Of a stretch of DNA of 64,000 nt, positions 25,542 to 33,068 are shown piece by piece. The stretch spans positions 1 through 64,000 of the forward strand of contig JAZKJD010000002.1 in assembly GCA_040384585.1 (NCBI GenBank). The letters run 5' to 3'. The notes beneath the pieces were generated by a model. It had not been told where the DNA came from. It saw nothing but the letters and a program-made list of their open reading frames with translations, and did no database searches. The translations under genes were made by a program, and so were the position numbers. How positions within the stretch are numbered: position 1 is the first letter of the stretch; the number at the start of each line of letters is the position of its first letter. The stretch comes from JAZKJD01 sp040384585. GTDB taxonomy: Bacteria > Pseudomonadota > Gammaproteobacteria > Diplorickettsiales > Diplorickettsiaceae.

Positions 25542-26170
25542 TATGTATAGTTATCATCGCTTGCTAGCTTAAAATCCCAATGTGTTAGTAAAATTCGTAC
25601 TTGCCATTGTTCAGTAGAAAGTTCAATATGTTTCGGAACATCTATCTTTCCGCTATTCATATACTGCAAATAGTTAATACGCCAGCCAGATTGGTGTAAT
25701 TTCATTAGACGGTTATAAGCATCCAGACAAAGGGTATAGCGAGATTGCGGCGCAGGAAGCCCCCGCAGCCAATAGTATAATTGTGATACAGGTAGATGCA
25801 AGCCCAGTTGTTGCGCTAATAGTTGTTCAGAATTTTTTGCGGTAATCGCTTGATTATGGGCTAGTAGAGTCACTTGTTTCGGATTTCCAGAGAGCAGAAC
25901 ACTTTGTGTGCCGAAAGGACCAAATAACCTGAGTTGGTACTGTGTTTTCATTTGTTGCCAACTAAATGATGCATTGGCACCGGAGCTTTTTTTTGAGTGG
26001 ATAGCAATATTTCCGTTGGCTTGCCAATGGCTTAAGGCATTGAGTTGTGCTTTTCGCTGAGCCCAAGGTAGATAATGATTAATCGGTTTATTAGGATAAA
26101 GTGTAGGTGGTTGGGAGAAACTGGTACACGCAGTGAGAAAAAACGTTAAGATAAGGGCTATAATCTTCAT
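25541..26170 (-). CDS. lolB: Outer-membrane lipoprotein LolB
   Basis: LolB receives lipoproteins from LolA and inserts them in the outer membrane. ATG 26170 is chosen because it gives a lipoprotein signal, MKIIALILTFFLTAC, with lipobox LTAC; longer in-frame starts would bury it. The mature part has WQANGNIAIHSKK, SFSWQQ and LRLFGPFGTQSVLL, typical of LolB. The length of about 209 residues is normal. In many relatives ispE sits between lolB and tRNA-Gln; here there is none. rsmE is divergent, 48 bases away. Confidence 0.9.
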   Translation of the reverse strand: MKIIALILTFFLTACTSFSQPPTLYPNKPINHYLPWAQRKAQLNALSHWQANGNIAIHSKKSSGANASFSWQQMKTQYQLRLFGPFGTQSVLLSGNPKQVTLLAHNQAITAKNSEQLLAQQLGLHLPVSQLYYWLRGLPAPQSRYTLCLDAYNRLMKLHQSGWRINYLQYMNSGKIDVPKHIELSTEQWQVRILLTHWDFKLASDDNYT

Positions 26171-26218
26171 AATAGAAAACATAGAAGGTATAAAAGTAAG
26201 AGGTAGACTAAGCATTTT

Positions 26219-26965
26219 ATGCGTCTCGCACGTATCTATCAACCACAACCATTACGTACGGGTGACGTGATAGGCTTATCAAAAGCAGCGGCGCACCATT
26301 TAATTCGCGTACTACGTTTGTCGGTGGGCAGGGAATTCATTTTATTTAATGGCGAAGGGGGCGAGTTTTCGGCAAAAATTATTTCATGTAAAAAAGCGAG
26401 TGTTTCCATCCAAGTAGGAGAATATAACGAAGTCAATCGAGAATCTCCGCTACAGATTATTTTAGGCCAGGCTGTCATTCGATCTGAAAAAATGGATTAT
26501 ACCTTGCAAAAAGCGGTAGAATTGGGAGTGAGTCACCTTATCCCTTTACTAAGCGAACGTTCTTCGCCGAAATTATCTGTTGAGCGCTGGGAGAAACGTT
26601 TACGGCATTGGCAAGCGATTATCGTAGCCGCTTGTGAGCAATCGGGAAGAACACGGATACCTTCAATTTCCAGACCTATTCTTTTTGAGTTGGCAATAAA
26701 CGAAATAAAAGCTGATATTCATGTTATTTTAATGCCTGATGCAGGAAAGACGATTCAGCAACTTATGGTCTCTACCACGCGCATTGCGGCATTAGTCGGC
26801 CCCGAGGGAGGTTGGTCAGAAACCGAATCCAAGATAGCGATTGCAGCGGGTTATGTGCCTATTCAGTTAGGGCCACGTATTTTACGAACGGAAACCGCTG
26901 GCGTAGTCGCCATGGCTTTATTTCAAAGAGAATTTGGCGACATCTCGGGATTTAGTCTAGGATAA
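26219..26965 (+). CDS. rsmE: 16S rRNA m3U1498 methyltransferase
   Basis: RsmE is a SPOUT methyltransferase. The 248-residue protein has an N-terminal PUA-like part (LSKAAAHHLIRVLRLSVG). The C-terminal trefoil-knot motifs are LVGPEGGWSETE and LGPRILRTETAGVVAM. Length is standard. It begins a plus-strand series, but a terminator and a repeat separate it from rnr. Confidence 0.95.
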   Translation: MRLARIYQPQPLRTGDVIGLSKAAAHHLIRVLRLSVGREFILFNGEGGEFSAKIISCKKASVSIQVGEYNEVNRESPLQIILGQAVIRSEKMDYTLQKAVELGVSHLIPLLSERSSPKLSVERWEKRLRHWQAIIVAACEQSGRTRIPSISRPILFELAINEIKADIHVILMPDAGKTIQQLMVSTTRIAALVGPEGGWSETESKIAIAAGYVPIQLGPRILRTETAGVVAMALFQREFGDISGFSLG

Positions 26966-26984
26966 AACAGTTCTAGCATAGACT

Positions 26985-27013
26985 GCATTGTTGTTAACAA
27001 TGCGGATTTTTTT
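26985..27013 (+). terminator. Intrinsic terminator after rsmE
   Basis: An eight-base-pair stem gcattgtt/aacaatgc with a three-base loop is followed by gg and a T run. It lies 20 bases past the rsmE stop. Confidence 0.85.
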
Positions 27014-27024
27014 AAGGCGTGAGT

Positions 27025-27170
27025 AGGGTGTGTCGTCATTTAGCGAGGATGAGCCAGAAAGCGTGGTTTTTCGAGTATCGTAACGGAGCATACTTGCGGG
27101 TATGTGAGTAACGAAACGCAGAAAATACGACGGTTTATGACCATCATCGTGCCAAATGACGACATACCCT
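27025..27170. repeat. Inverted-repeat element of 146 bp
   Basis: The ends read agggtgtgtcgtcatttagc and, in reverse complement, agggtatgtcgtcatttggc. These are terminal inverted repeats of about 20 bp with two mismatches. The interior has further short palindromes (gcatacttgcgggtatg). No coding capacity is seen. It separates rsmE and rnr and looks like a small non-autonomous mobile element. A matching 13-base piece (gtgtgtcgtcatt) abuts the coaD start at 60050. Confidence 0.7.
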
Positions 27171-27209
27171 AGTATGCTGACGATATCGTTATATTTTTAA
27201 AGTGAGTCA

Positions 27210-29468
27210 ATGAGATTTATGGGCAAAAAATCAAAACCCTTTCTTGATCCTTTCGCAAAGCGCGAAGCAGAAAAATACAGCAATCCTATTCCTAGCCGGG
27301 AATATATTTTAGATACTCTCAAAAAATGCGCTCGTCTTGTTAAGCGTGAGGAATTACATCAGATTTTAGGCCTAGAAGCAGATCCTGAACAGCAAGAAGC
27401 ACTGCGCCGTCGTCTACGCGCAATGGAACGTGATGGACAAATCGTGTTAACTCGCCGCGAAGGATATGGCTTACCGGACAAAATGAATTTGCTTAGGGGA
27501 CGTATCATTGGGCATAAAGATGGATTTGGATTTCTTGTACCCGATGATGGTAGCGATGATTTATATCTCAGCGCACGCCAAATGCAATGTGTTTTCCATG
27601 GCGATCGTGTATTAGCGCGCGTGGTGGGTACGGATAGGCGAAATCGTCGCGAAGGAATGATTGCTGAAGTTTTAGAACATAATACCCCTTCGTTAGTAGG
27701 ACGTTTTTTTACCGAAAAAGGGCTTGCTTTTGTTGTCCCTTCTAATACTCGAATTGCCCAGGATATTTTAGTGGGTTCTGAGGATCAAGGAGAGGCAAAA
27801 TCCGGTCAAATTGTTGTGGTTGAAATTACCAGTTATCCTAGTTTTCGTAAGCAAGCCATCGGTAGAATTACCGAAATCTTAGGCGATCATATGGCCCCAG
27901 GCTTAGAGATAGAAGTCGCGATTCGTAATTATAATCTTCCACACACCTGGCCGGATTCTGTGCAAGAGGAAATAACACAATTTCAAGAAGGTTTATTTTC
28001 TTCGGATCAAACACACCGAGATTTACAATCCATGCCTTTTGTAACCATCGATGGTGAAGATGCTAAAGACTTTGATGATGCGGTCTATTGCGAGCGACAA
28101 AAAAAACAGTGGCGTTTAGTGGTAGCGATTGCCGATGTGAGTCATTACGTTAGCCCAGAAAGTGAATTAGATAAAGAAGCACAAGCACGCGGGAATTCAG
28201 TTTACTTTCCCAATACCGTTGTTCCTATGCTTCCTGAGATTCTTTCTAATGAATTCTGTTCTTTAAAACCAAAAGTCAATCGCTTATGTATGGTCTGCGA
28301 TATGCTAATCTCTGCCAAAGGCGATCTTAAACGATTTGAGTTTTATCCTGCTGTGATTCATTCGCGGGCGCGACTGATTTATCATGAAGTGGCGGCGTGG
28401 CTACACAATAAAAAATGTCCGCCTGTCCATAAAGATTTATTACCGCATTTAACCGATCTGCATACTTTATATGCCTTGTTACGTCAAAGTCGTGAAAAAC
28501 GTGGGGCCATTGATTTTGAAACGACTGAAACACGGGTTGTTTTTGGCCCAAATCGTAAAATAAAACAGATTGTTCCTACCGAGCGGACAGTTGCGCATCG
28601 TATCATTGAAGAGTGTATGTTACTCGCCAACGTTTCTGCCGCACATTTTCTACTAAAAGCAAAAATTCCTGCTTTGTTTCGTGTTCATGCAGTGCCTACA
28701 TCTGAGAAATTAGCAGATTTAAAAGCATTTTTAGCTGAATTAGGGTTACGTTTGCCAGGTGGTAAAGTTCCGCAGCCAGCGGATTATTCTGACTTGTTAA
28801 AATCCATTGTTAATCGGCCCGATGCCCATCTTATTCGAACCGTGTTGTTGCGTTCTTTGAGTCAAGCGGTATACAGTCCCGATAATATCGGCCATTTTGG
28901 TTTGGCATTTAATGCCTATACTCATTTTACTTCCCCCATTCGTCGTTATCCCGATTTAGTGGTACACAGAGCCATTCGACATCTTTTAGCGAAACGTAAA
29001 CCAAAAAAATTTATTTATGATCCCGTGGCGATAAGTCGCTTAGGTGAACATTGCTCGACAACAGAAAGACGTGCCGATGAGGCGACCAGAGAGGTTTTAG
29101 ACTGGCTTAAATGTGAATTTATGCGTGATCGAGTCGGCGAAGTTTTTGAAGGGATTGTTACCAATGTTACCGGTTTTGGTTTATTTGTTGAGCTGAAGAA
29201 TATCTACGTTGAAGGTTTAGTGCATGTGACGGCCTTGCATAACGACTACTATCAATTTGATGCGAAAAGACATCGTTTGCGCGGCGAACGAACGGGGATC
29301 GTCTATCGTTTAGGCGACAGCATACGGATTAAAGTCGGGCGTGTTGATCTCGATCAGCGTAAAATTGATTTTGAATTGGCAGATGAAAAAGAAATTAAAA
29401 ATCCCAGCACGTTTAAAAAACAAAAAAAAAAGAAAAATCCTGATCGAAAAACTAAGATTGATAAGTAG
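27210..29468 (+). CDS. rnr: Ribonuclease R
   Basis: RNase R is a 3'-5' exoribonuclease that degrades structured RNA. The 752-residue protein has an N-terminal winged helix (residues 20-85) and cold-shock domains (RGRIIGHKDGFGFLVPDDGS). The RNB catalytic domain has the metal-binding aspartates in DGEDAKDFDDAVY, and further FTSPIRRYPDLVVHR. An S1 domain (FEGIVTNVTGFGLFVELKN) and a short lysine-rich tail complete it. rlmB follows after 25 bases, the common rnr-rlmB operon. Confidence 0.97.
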   Translation: MRFMGKKSKPFLDPFAKREAEKYSNPIPSREYILDTLKKCARLVKREELHQILGLEADPEQQEALRRRLRAMERDGQIVLTRREGYGLPDKMNLLRGRIIGHKDGFGFLVPDDGSDDLYLSARQMQCVFHGDRVLARVVGTDRRNRREGMIAEVLEHNTPSLVGRFFTEKGLAFVVPSNTRIAQDILVGSEDQGEAKSGQIVVVEITSYPSFRKQAIGRITEILGDHMAPGLEIEVAIRNYNLPHTWPDSVQEEITQFQEGLFSSDQTHRDLQSMPFVTIDGEDAKDFDDAVYCERQKKQWRLVVAIADVSHYVSPESELDKEAQARGNSVYFPNTVVPMLPEILSNEFCSLKPKVNRLCMVCDMLISAKGDLKRFEFYPAVIHSRARLIYHEVAAWLHNKKCPPVHKDLLPHLTDLHTLYALLRQSREKRGAIDFETTETRVVFGPNRKIKQIVPTERTVAHRIIEECMLLANVSAAHFLLKAKIPALFRVHAVPTSEKLADLKAFLAELGLRLPGGKVPQPADYSDLLKSIVNRPDAHLIRTVLLRSLSQAVYSPDNIGHFGLAFNAYTHFTSPIRRYPDLVVHRAIRHLLAKRKPKKFIYDPVAISRLGEHCSTTERRADEATREVLDWLKCEFMRDRVGEVFEGIVTNVTGFGLFVELKNIYVEGLVHVTALHNDYYQFDAKRHRLRGERTGIVYRLGDSIRIKVGRVDLDQRKIDFELADEKEIKNPSTFKKQKKKKNPDRKTKIDK

Positions 29469-29493
29469 TTGAAAGGGAAGTAAATGCATAGAC

Positions 29494-30234
29494 ATGGTTA
29501 AAAAAGAAATTATTTTTGGTTTTCACGCGGTAGAGGCGATCCTACAGAAAGCGCCAGAAAGGGTATTGCAGTTCTACGTTCAGGAAGGGCGAGAGAATAA
29601 ACGGTTGCAGCCTATTATTCTGCTTGCAGAAAATCAGCATATTTCCATACAGAGATTGTCAAAAATTAAATTAGACCAATGGACAAACGGCGCACGACAT
29701 CAAGGTTTGCTGATAGAAGCGAGAAGTCTTGTTAACAAAGGAGAAAAAGAGTTATTGCGTTTGATTCCTCATCTACCAACCCCTTCTTTTTTATTATTAT
29801 TAGATGAAGTTCAAGATCCGCATAACCTAGGAGCCTGTTTACGCTCGGCTAACGCGGCGGGTGTGGATGCCGTTATTATCACGCAGGATCGCTCAGTCGG
29901 TGTTACGCCGGTGGTTAGCAAAATAGCGGCGGGTGCAGCCGAAATAACGCCGGTTATTACCGTAACGAATTTAGCAAACACCTTACGCCAATTGAAAAAA
30001 GCAGGGATATGGATTTATGGACTAGATAGCACTGCAAAGCAATCCCTCTACGCGACTGAATTTAAGGGGGCAGTGGGTTTGGTCATGGGTTCAGAAGGTA
30101 GGGGTTTGCGCCGTTTAACCAAAGAACTTTGCGATGGCTTACTGGCTATACCCATGCAAGGCTCTGTTGAGAGCTTAAATGTTTCTGTCGCAGCAGGTAT
30201 TTGTTTATTTGAAATCCTCAGACAAAGACAATAG
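29494..30234 (+). CDS. rlmB: 23S rRNA Gm2251 methyltransferase
   Basis: RlmB is a SpoU-class 2'-O-methyltransferase. The 246-residue product has an N-terminal substrate-binding domain (IIFGFHAVEAILQKAPERV). The three knot motifs are LLLDEVQDPHNLGACLRSAN, LVMGSEGRGLRRL and VESLNVSVAAGICLFEIL. Length is normal. The 261 bases after it hold no gene, and no clear terminator was found. Confidence 0.96.
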   Translation: MVKKEIIFGFHAVEAILQKAPERVLQFYVQEGRENKRLQPIILLAENQHISIQRLSKIKLDQWTNGARHQGLLIEARSLVNKGEKELLRLIPHLPTPSFLLLLDEVQDPHNLGACLRSANAAGVDAVIITQDRSVGVTPVVSKIAAGAAEITPVITVTNLANTLRQLKKAGIWIYGLDSTAKQSLYATEFKGAVGLVMGSEGRGLRRLTKELCDGLLAIPMQGSVESLNVSVAAGICLFEILRQRQ

Positions 30235-30495
30235 GCGCTTCAAAATTTTACAAGTGAGTCGCTATGCTCACAAAAAATTTCGGCTAAGCGTGACGCCGGT
30301 CCCAAATTTTCTGATGAATTTTTGAACGGTTACAAGGTAAATGAGTATTTTTGAGCTGTTTTTAACGCAGCAGATGGCGACAAGTGGATTTTAGAGACAG
30401 AACCTAACATTTAGCCAAAGTCCAGACTATGATAGTATGACTCGGCTTTTGATTGCAGAGTTAATTTATTTATATTAAATTGAAAGGAGAATGAT

Positions 30496-30729
30496 ATGTG
30501 TCGTAGATTTTTTCCAGCAGTGGTTATTATTATTGCTGTTATTATGGCGATCGCAGCGAGTGTTGCCAAACCAGACTACGTCGATTATATTGTGATGATC
30601 TCTCGTTTTTTTGACATTATGTTGCCTATTTTGGCGGTGGGCGCGTTGATTAAATATCTGTGTTGCCATCGAAATAGGGCATGTCATTGTCCCTGTGATC
30701 ACTGTAAACAATGTGGTTGTAAAAGTTAA
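30496..30729 (+). CDS. Small membrane protein with cysteine-rich tail
   Basis: The 77-residue protein is preceded by a good ribosome site (aaaggag, eight bases before ATG). It has two predicted membrane helices: PAVVIIIAVIMAIAASVA, and MISRFFDIMLPILAVGALI. The tail is rich in Cys and His (CCHRNRACHCPCDHCKQCGC) and could bind metal. No family was recognised. Confidence 0.65.
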   Translation: MCRRFFPAVVIIIAVIMAIAASVAKPDYVDYIVMISRFFDIMLPILAVGALIKYLCCHRNRACHCPCDHCKQCGCKS

Positions 30730-30786
30730 GCAGATGCGGAATATGTTGTAGTAGGACACCCGGGCCATCGAGCGATTGATAATAAA

Positions 30787-31263
30787 ATGATGGGCCAACT
30801 TGACATCGATATCCATTGGATGCGTCAAGCCTTTGTTCTCGCTAAGCAATCTAAGGAGCAGGGAGAAGTCCCTGTAGGCGCCGTTTTATTGCTGAATAAA
30901 CAATTCCTTGTTAGTGCAAGGAACCAAACGATTGCACAGTGCGATCCTACGGCGCATGCGGAAATTCTAGCCTTGCGTGAAGCAGCGAGAATAGTCAATA
31001 ATCATCGTTTATTAGAAGCAACTTTATACGTTACACTGGAACCTTGCCCTATGTGTGTAGGCGCCATGATCCAAGCCAGGATTAAGCGCCTTGTTTTCGC
31101 CGCTTATGATACTCGGTTGGGGGCATTAGGTAGTGTGTATAATCTTTTACAAACCAAAGGGCTAAATCATCGTTTTTTACTAAGCGATGGTTTACTTGCT
31201 GATGAAGCGGCTGAAATATTACGAGAATTCTTTTCGCAACGCCGGCAAAAACATAGCGTGTGA
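30787..31263 (+). CDS. tadA: tRNA-specific adenosine deaminase
   Basis: TadA converts A34 to inosine in tRNA-Arg(ACG). The 158-residue protein has the deaminase zinc motifs TAHAEILALREA (catalytic Glu) and LEPCPMCVGAMIQARI. Its N-terminus WMRQAFVLAKQSKEQGEVPV is typical. The tRNA-Ser gene follows about 100 bases later on the same strand. Confidence 0.95.
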   Translation: MMGQLDIDIHWMRQAFVLAKQSKEQGEVPVGAVLLLNKQFLVSARNQTIAQCDPTAHAEILALREAARIVNNHRLLEATLYVTLEPCPMCVGAMIQARIKRLVFAAYDTRLGALGSVYNLLQTKGLNHRFLLSDGLLADEAAEILREFFSQRRQKHSV

Positions 31264-31365
31264 AAGTCGATGGCAGTAATTAATTTTTTTAATACGTAGT
31301 TTCAGTTTTTTTACTTAACTTTACTAGGGTGTGTTGACAATTGTGCTAATATACTAGCATTGAGA

Positions 31366-31455
31366 GGAGGGGTGGCTGAGCGGTCGAAAGCGGCGGTCTT
31401 GAAAACCGTTAAGGGGGTGACCTCTTCCAGGGTTCGAATCCCTGCTCCTCCGCCA
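31366..31455 (+). tRNA. tRNA-Ser (anticodon TGA)
   Basis: A 90-base class II tRNA starts ggaggggtggctgagcggtc. The anticodon loop is cttgaaa (TGA), with a long variable arm, the T-arm ttcgaat and encoded CCA. The acceptor GGAGGGG pairs with CTCCTCC through one G-U. Confidence 0.97.
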
Positions 31456-31524
31456 AGGTAATAGAGATGCAATAGAACCCTTGTATAACCTGCGTGATAG
31501 ACAAGGCAGAGGAGTAGTCATGCC

Positions 31525-32208
31525 ATGATTAGTGTTGTTATCGTCGACGATCATGCCTTAGTGCGTTTGGGCATGAGGCGCTTGTTAGAGGACGTTCGCG
31601 ATATCAAGGTGATTGGTGAAGCGGAAAATGGCGAAGATGCTATTAATTTAGTGAAGGAAACGAAACCTGATGTCGTTTTAATGGATCTTAAGATGCCAGG
31701 AATTGGTGGTCTTGATGCGACGCGTAGATTGATTCGTGTCAATCCTAAACTAAAGATAATTGTAGTCACCGTTTGTCGGGAAGGCCCTTTTCCTGATCGC
31801 CTAGTACGTGCGGGTGCCGCCGGTTATATTACAAAAGATACCAATGCAGAAGAGTTAATTACAGCGATTCGTAAAGTCTCTGCAGGACAAATCTATATTA
31901 CTCTAGAGATTGCGCAAAGTATGGCCTTACGTCAGGTATGTAATGCAGCAAAGTCTCCTTTTGCACAACTCTCTGAGAGAGAATTGCAAGTGATGTACCT
32001 GGTAACGCAAGGTACCAAAGTGAATGCCATTGCTAAACATCTTTGTTTAAGCCCTAAGACGGTAAATACGTATCGTTATCGTTTATTTGAGAAACTAGGT
32101 GTCCACAACGACGTAGAGCTGACGCATCTTGCCATTCGATATAGCATGGTGGATGAAGAGGGTAATGGAGGAAGTTTCGAGAAATCACACCTTTCTGAAG
32201 ACCACTAA
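31525..32208 (+). CDS. letA: Two-component response regulator of the LetA/GacA/UvrY family
   Basis: The 227-residue protein has an N-terminal receiver domain, with acidic DD at residues 8-9 and the phospho-accepting Asp in VVLMDLKMPG near residue 54. A LuxR-type HTH is at the C-terminus (LSERELQVMYLVTQGTKV, HLCLSPKTVNTYRYRLFEKL). Neighbouring uvrC and pgsA match the uvrY-uvrC-pgsA order of E. coli. In Legionellales such regulators switch on small RNAs that sequester CsrA and control transmissive traits. The cognate kinase is not in the window. Its C-terminal acidic tail after VDEEGNGG is short and variable. Confidence 0.92.
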   Translation: MISVVIVDDHALVRLGMRRLLEDVRDIKVIGEAENGEDAINLVKETKPDVVLMDLKMPGIGGLDATRRLIRVNPKLKIIVVTVCREGPFPDRLVRAGAAGYITKDTNAEELITAIRKVSAGQIYITLEIAQSMALRQVCNAAKSPFAQLSERELQVMYLVTQGTKVNAIAKHLCLSPKTVNTYRYRLFEKLGVHNDVELTHLAIRYSMVDEEGNGGSFEKSHLSEDH

Positions 32209-32664
32209 AAAGTACTTAGGGCGTGTTGACAATGGTACTAGGAGATGAGCACCTTTCTCGCAATTAGGGTTATCCAACACCTGAATAAGTGCAGAAATTT
32301 AGAATAAATTATCATGATGGTCTATGATTATTCTGCTTAGTCTTACATTAAGTGCACATTTTCTAGTCTAAAAATGCTCCGGGACAACTTTATACGCTAC
32401 AAAAATTAAAAATAGTCCGACATGGCGAGGCCGAAACGTCAGTGAGGCCATGGCCATCCAGAAAAAATGAAGCGTTTCACCCGATTGCCGCGCGCTTCGC
32501 GCTCGCAATGACGAAAAATGCTTTACTACCGCCTCAAACAAAAATTAACTGTTTTTTCAATAGCGTAAATTCAAACATGATTTTTTTGTACTGTGCACAG
32601 ATGGGACAAAAGAGTGTACATAGTCTTTCTGAGGATCATAATTGAGATCAGGAGGTTTTGTTTT
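32209..32664. other. 456-base gene-free interval between letA and a small secreted-protein gene
   Basis: The first 200 bases begin tagggcgtgttgacaatggt, close to tagggtgtgttgacaattgt upstream of tRNA-Ser at 31326. These may be ends of a lost mobile element. The interval then carries a full REP-like repeat (32410-32580). No protein-coding gene could be supported here: the short open frames lie within repeat sequence. Confidence 0.6.
32410..32580 (+). repeat. REP-like repeat, full copy
   Basis: It contains catggcgaggccgaaacgtc, ggccatccagaaaaa, gcgtttcacccgattgccgc, and the palindromic gcgcgcttcgcgctcgcaatgacg. It matches 37248-37360 along most of its length and 143-209 at its right end. The stop-rich sequence has no coding sense. 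Confidence 0.8.
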
Positions 32665-32958
32665 ATGCGTGTAATAAGACGAATTGGCTTGGTAATCTTA
32701 TTTGTTTTTTCAATGAATCCAGCTTTCGCAGAGGATACTTCTTGCTGTGATCAGCTACGTAAAGAAGTAGAAGTCCTTAAAGAACAGCAAGATAAACTAT
32801 TCAAAGCATTGAAGCAAGATGAAATCAGTGAGAAGAAAAGTTTTATGACGATGGAAGGGTTAATGGAAGTTCTTTCCAATAAATTTCCTGATTTGAAGGA
32901 CACTTTTAAAAAATTTAAAGACGCTTTCGATCAATTAGACAAGGTTAGCAATACATAA
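32665..32958 (+). CDS. Small secreted alpha-helical protein
   Basis: The 97-residue product has a clear signal peptide (MRVIRRIGLVILFVFSMNPAFA, cleavage after AFA). A perfect aggagg site lies ten bases before the ATG. The mature part is helical and highly charged (QLRKEVEVLKEQQDKLFKAL) with a Cys-Cys pair near its start, and is probably a periplasmic coiled coil. No family was recognised. It sits between letA and uvrC, where related genomes usually have nothing. Confidence 0.7.
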   Translation: MRVIRRIGLVILFVFSMNPAFAEDTSCCDQLRKEVEVLKEQQDKLFKALKQDEISEKKSFMTMEGLMEVLSNKFPDLKDTFKKFKDAFDQLDKVSNT

Positions 32959-32998
32959 TTTTTCAGAAGTTTTGTGAATTGCATTAAGGCACGGTATT

Positions 32999-33035
32999 TC
33001 CTAGATTGCCGCACGCTACGCGCTCGCCATGACGA
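32999..33035 (+). repeat. REP-like repeat, fragment
   Basis: gattgccgcacgctacgcgc followed by tcgccatgacgag matches the palindromic core of the copies at 32410-32580 and 37248-37360. It sits immediately before uvrC and ends just where an upstream GTG (33036) could be mistaken for the uvrC start. Confidence 0.7.
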
Positions 33036-33068
33036 GTGAGCCGTTATCCCGTTTTAAGGTGTGATCTT

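Noticed and set aside
31354..31554. Minus-strand frame of 66 residues over tRNA-Ser
   Set aside because: It is antisense to tRNA-Ser and the letA start, a common false frame.
33036..33068. GTG at 33036 as uvrC start
   Set aside because: It lies at the edge of a REP fragment and would add 11 residues not seen in the family; TTG 33069 has a better ribosome site.
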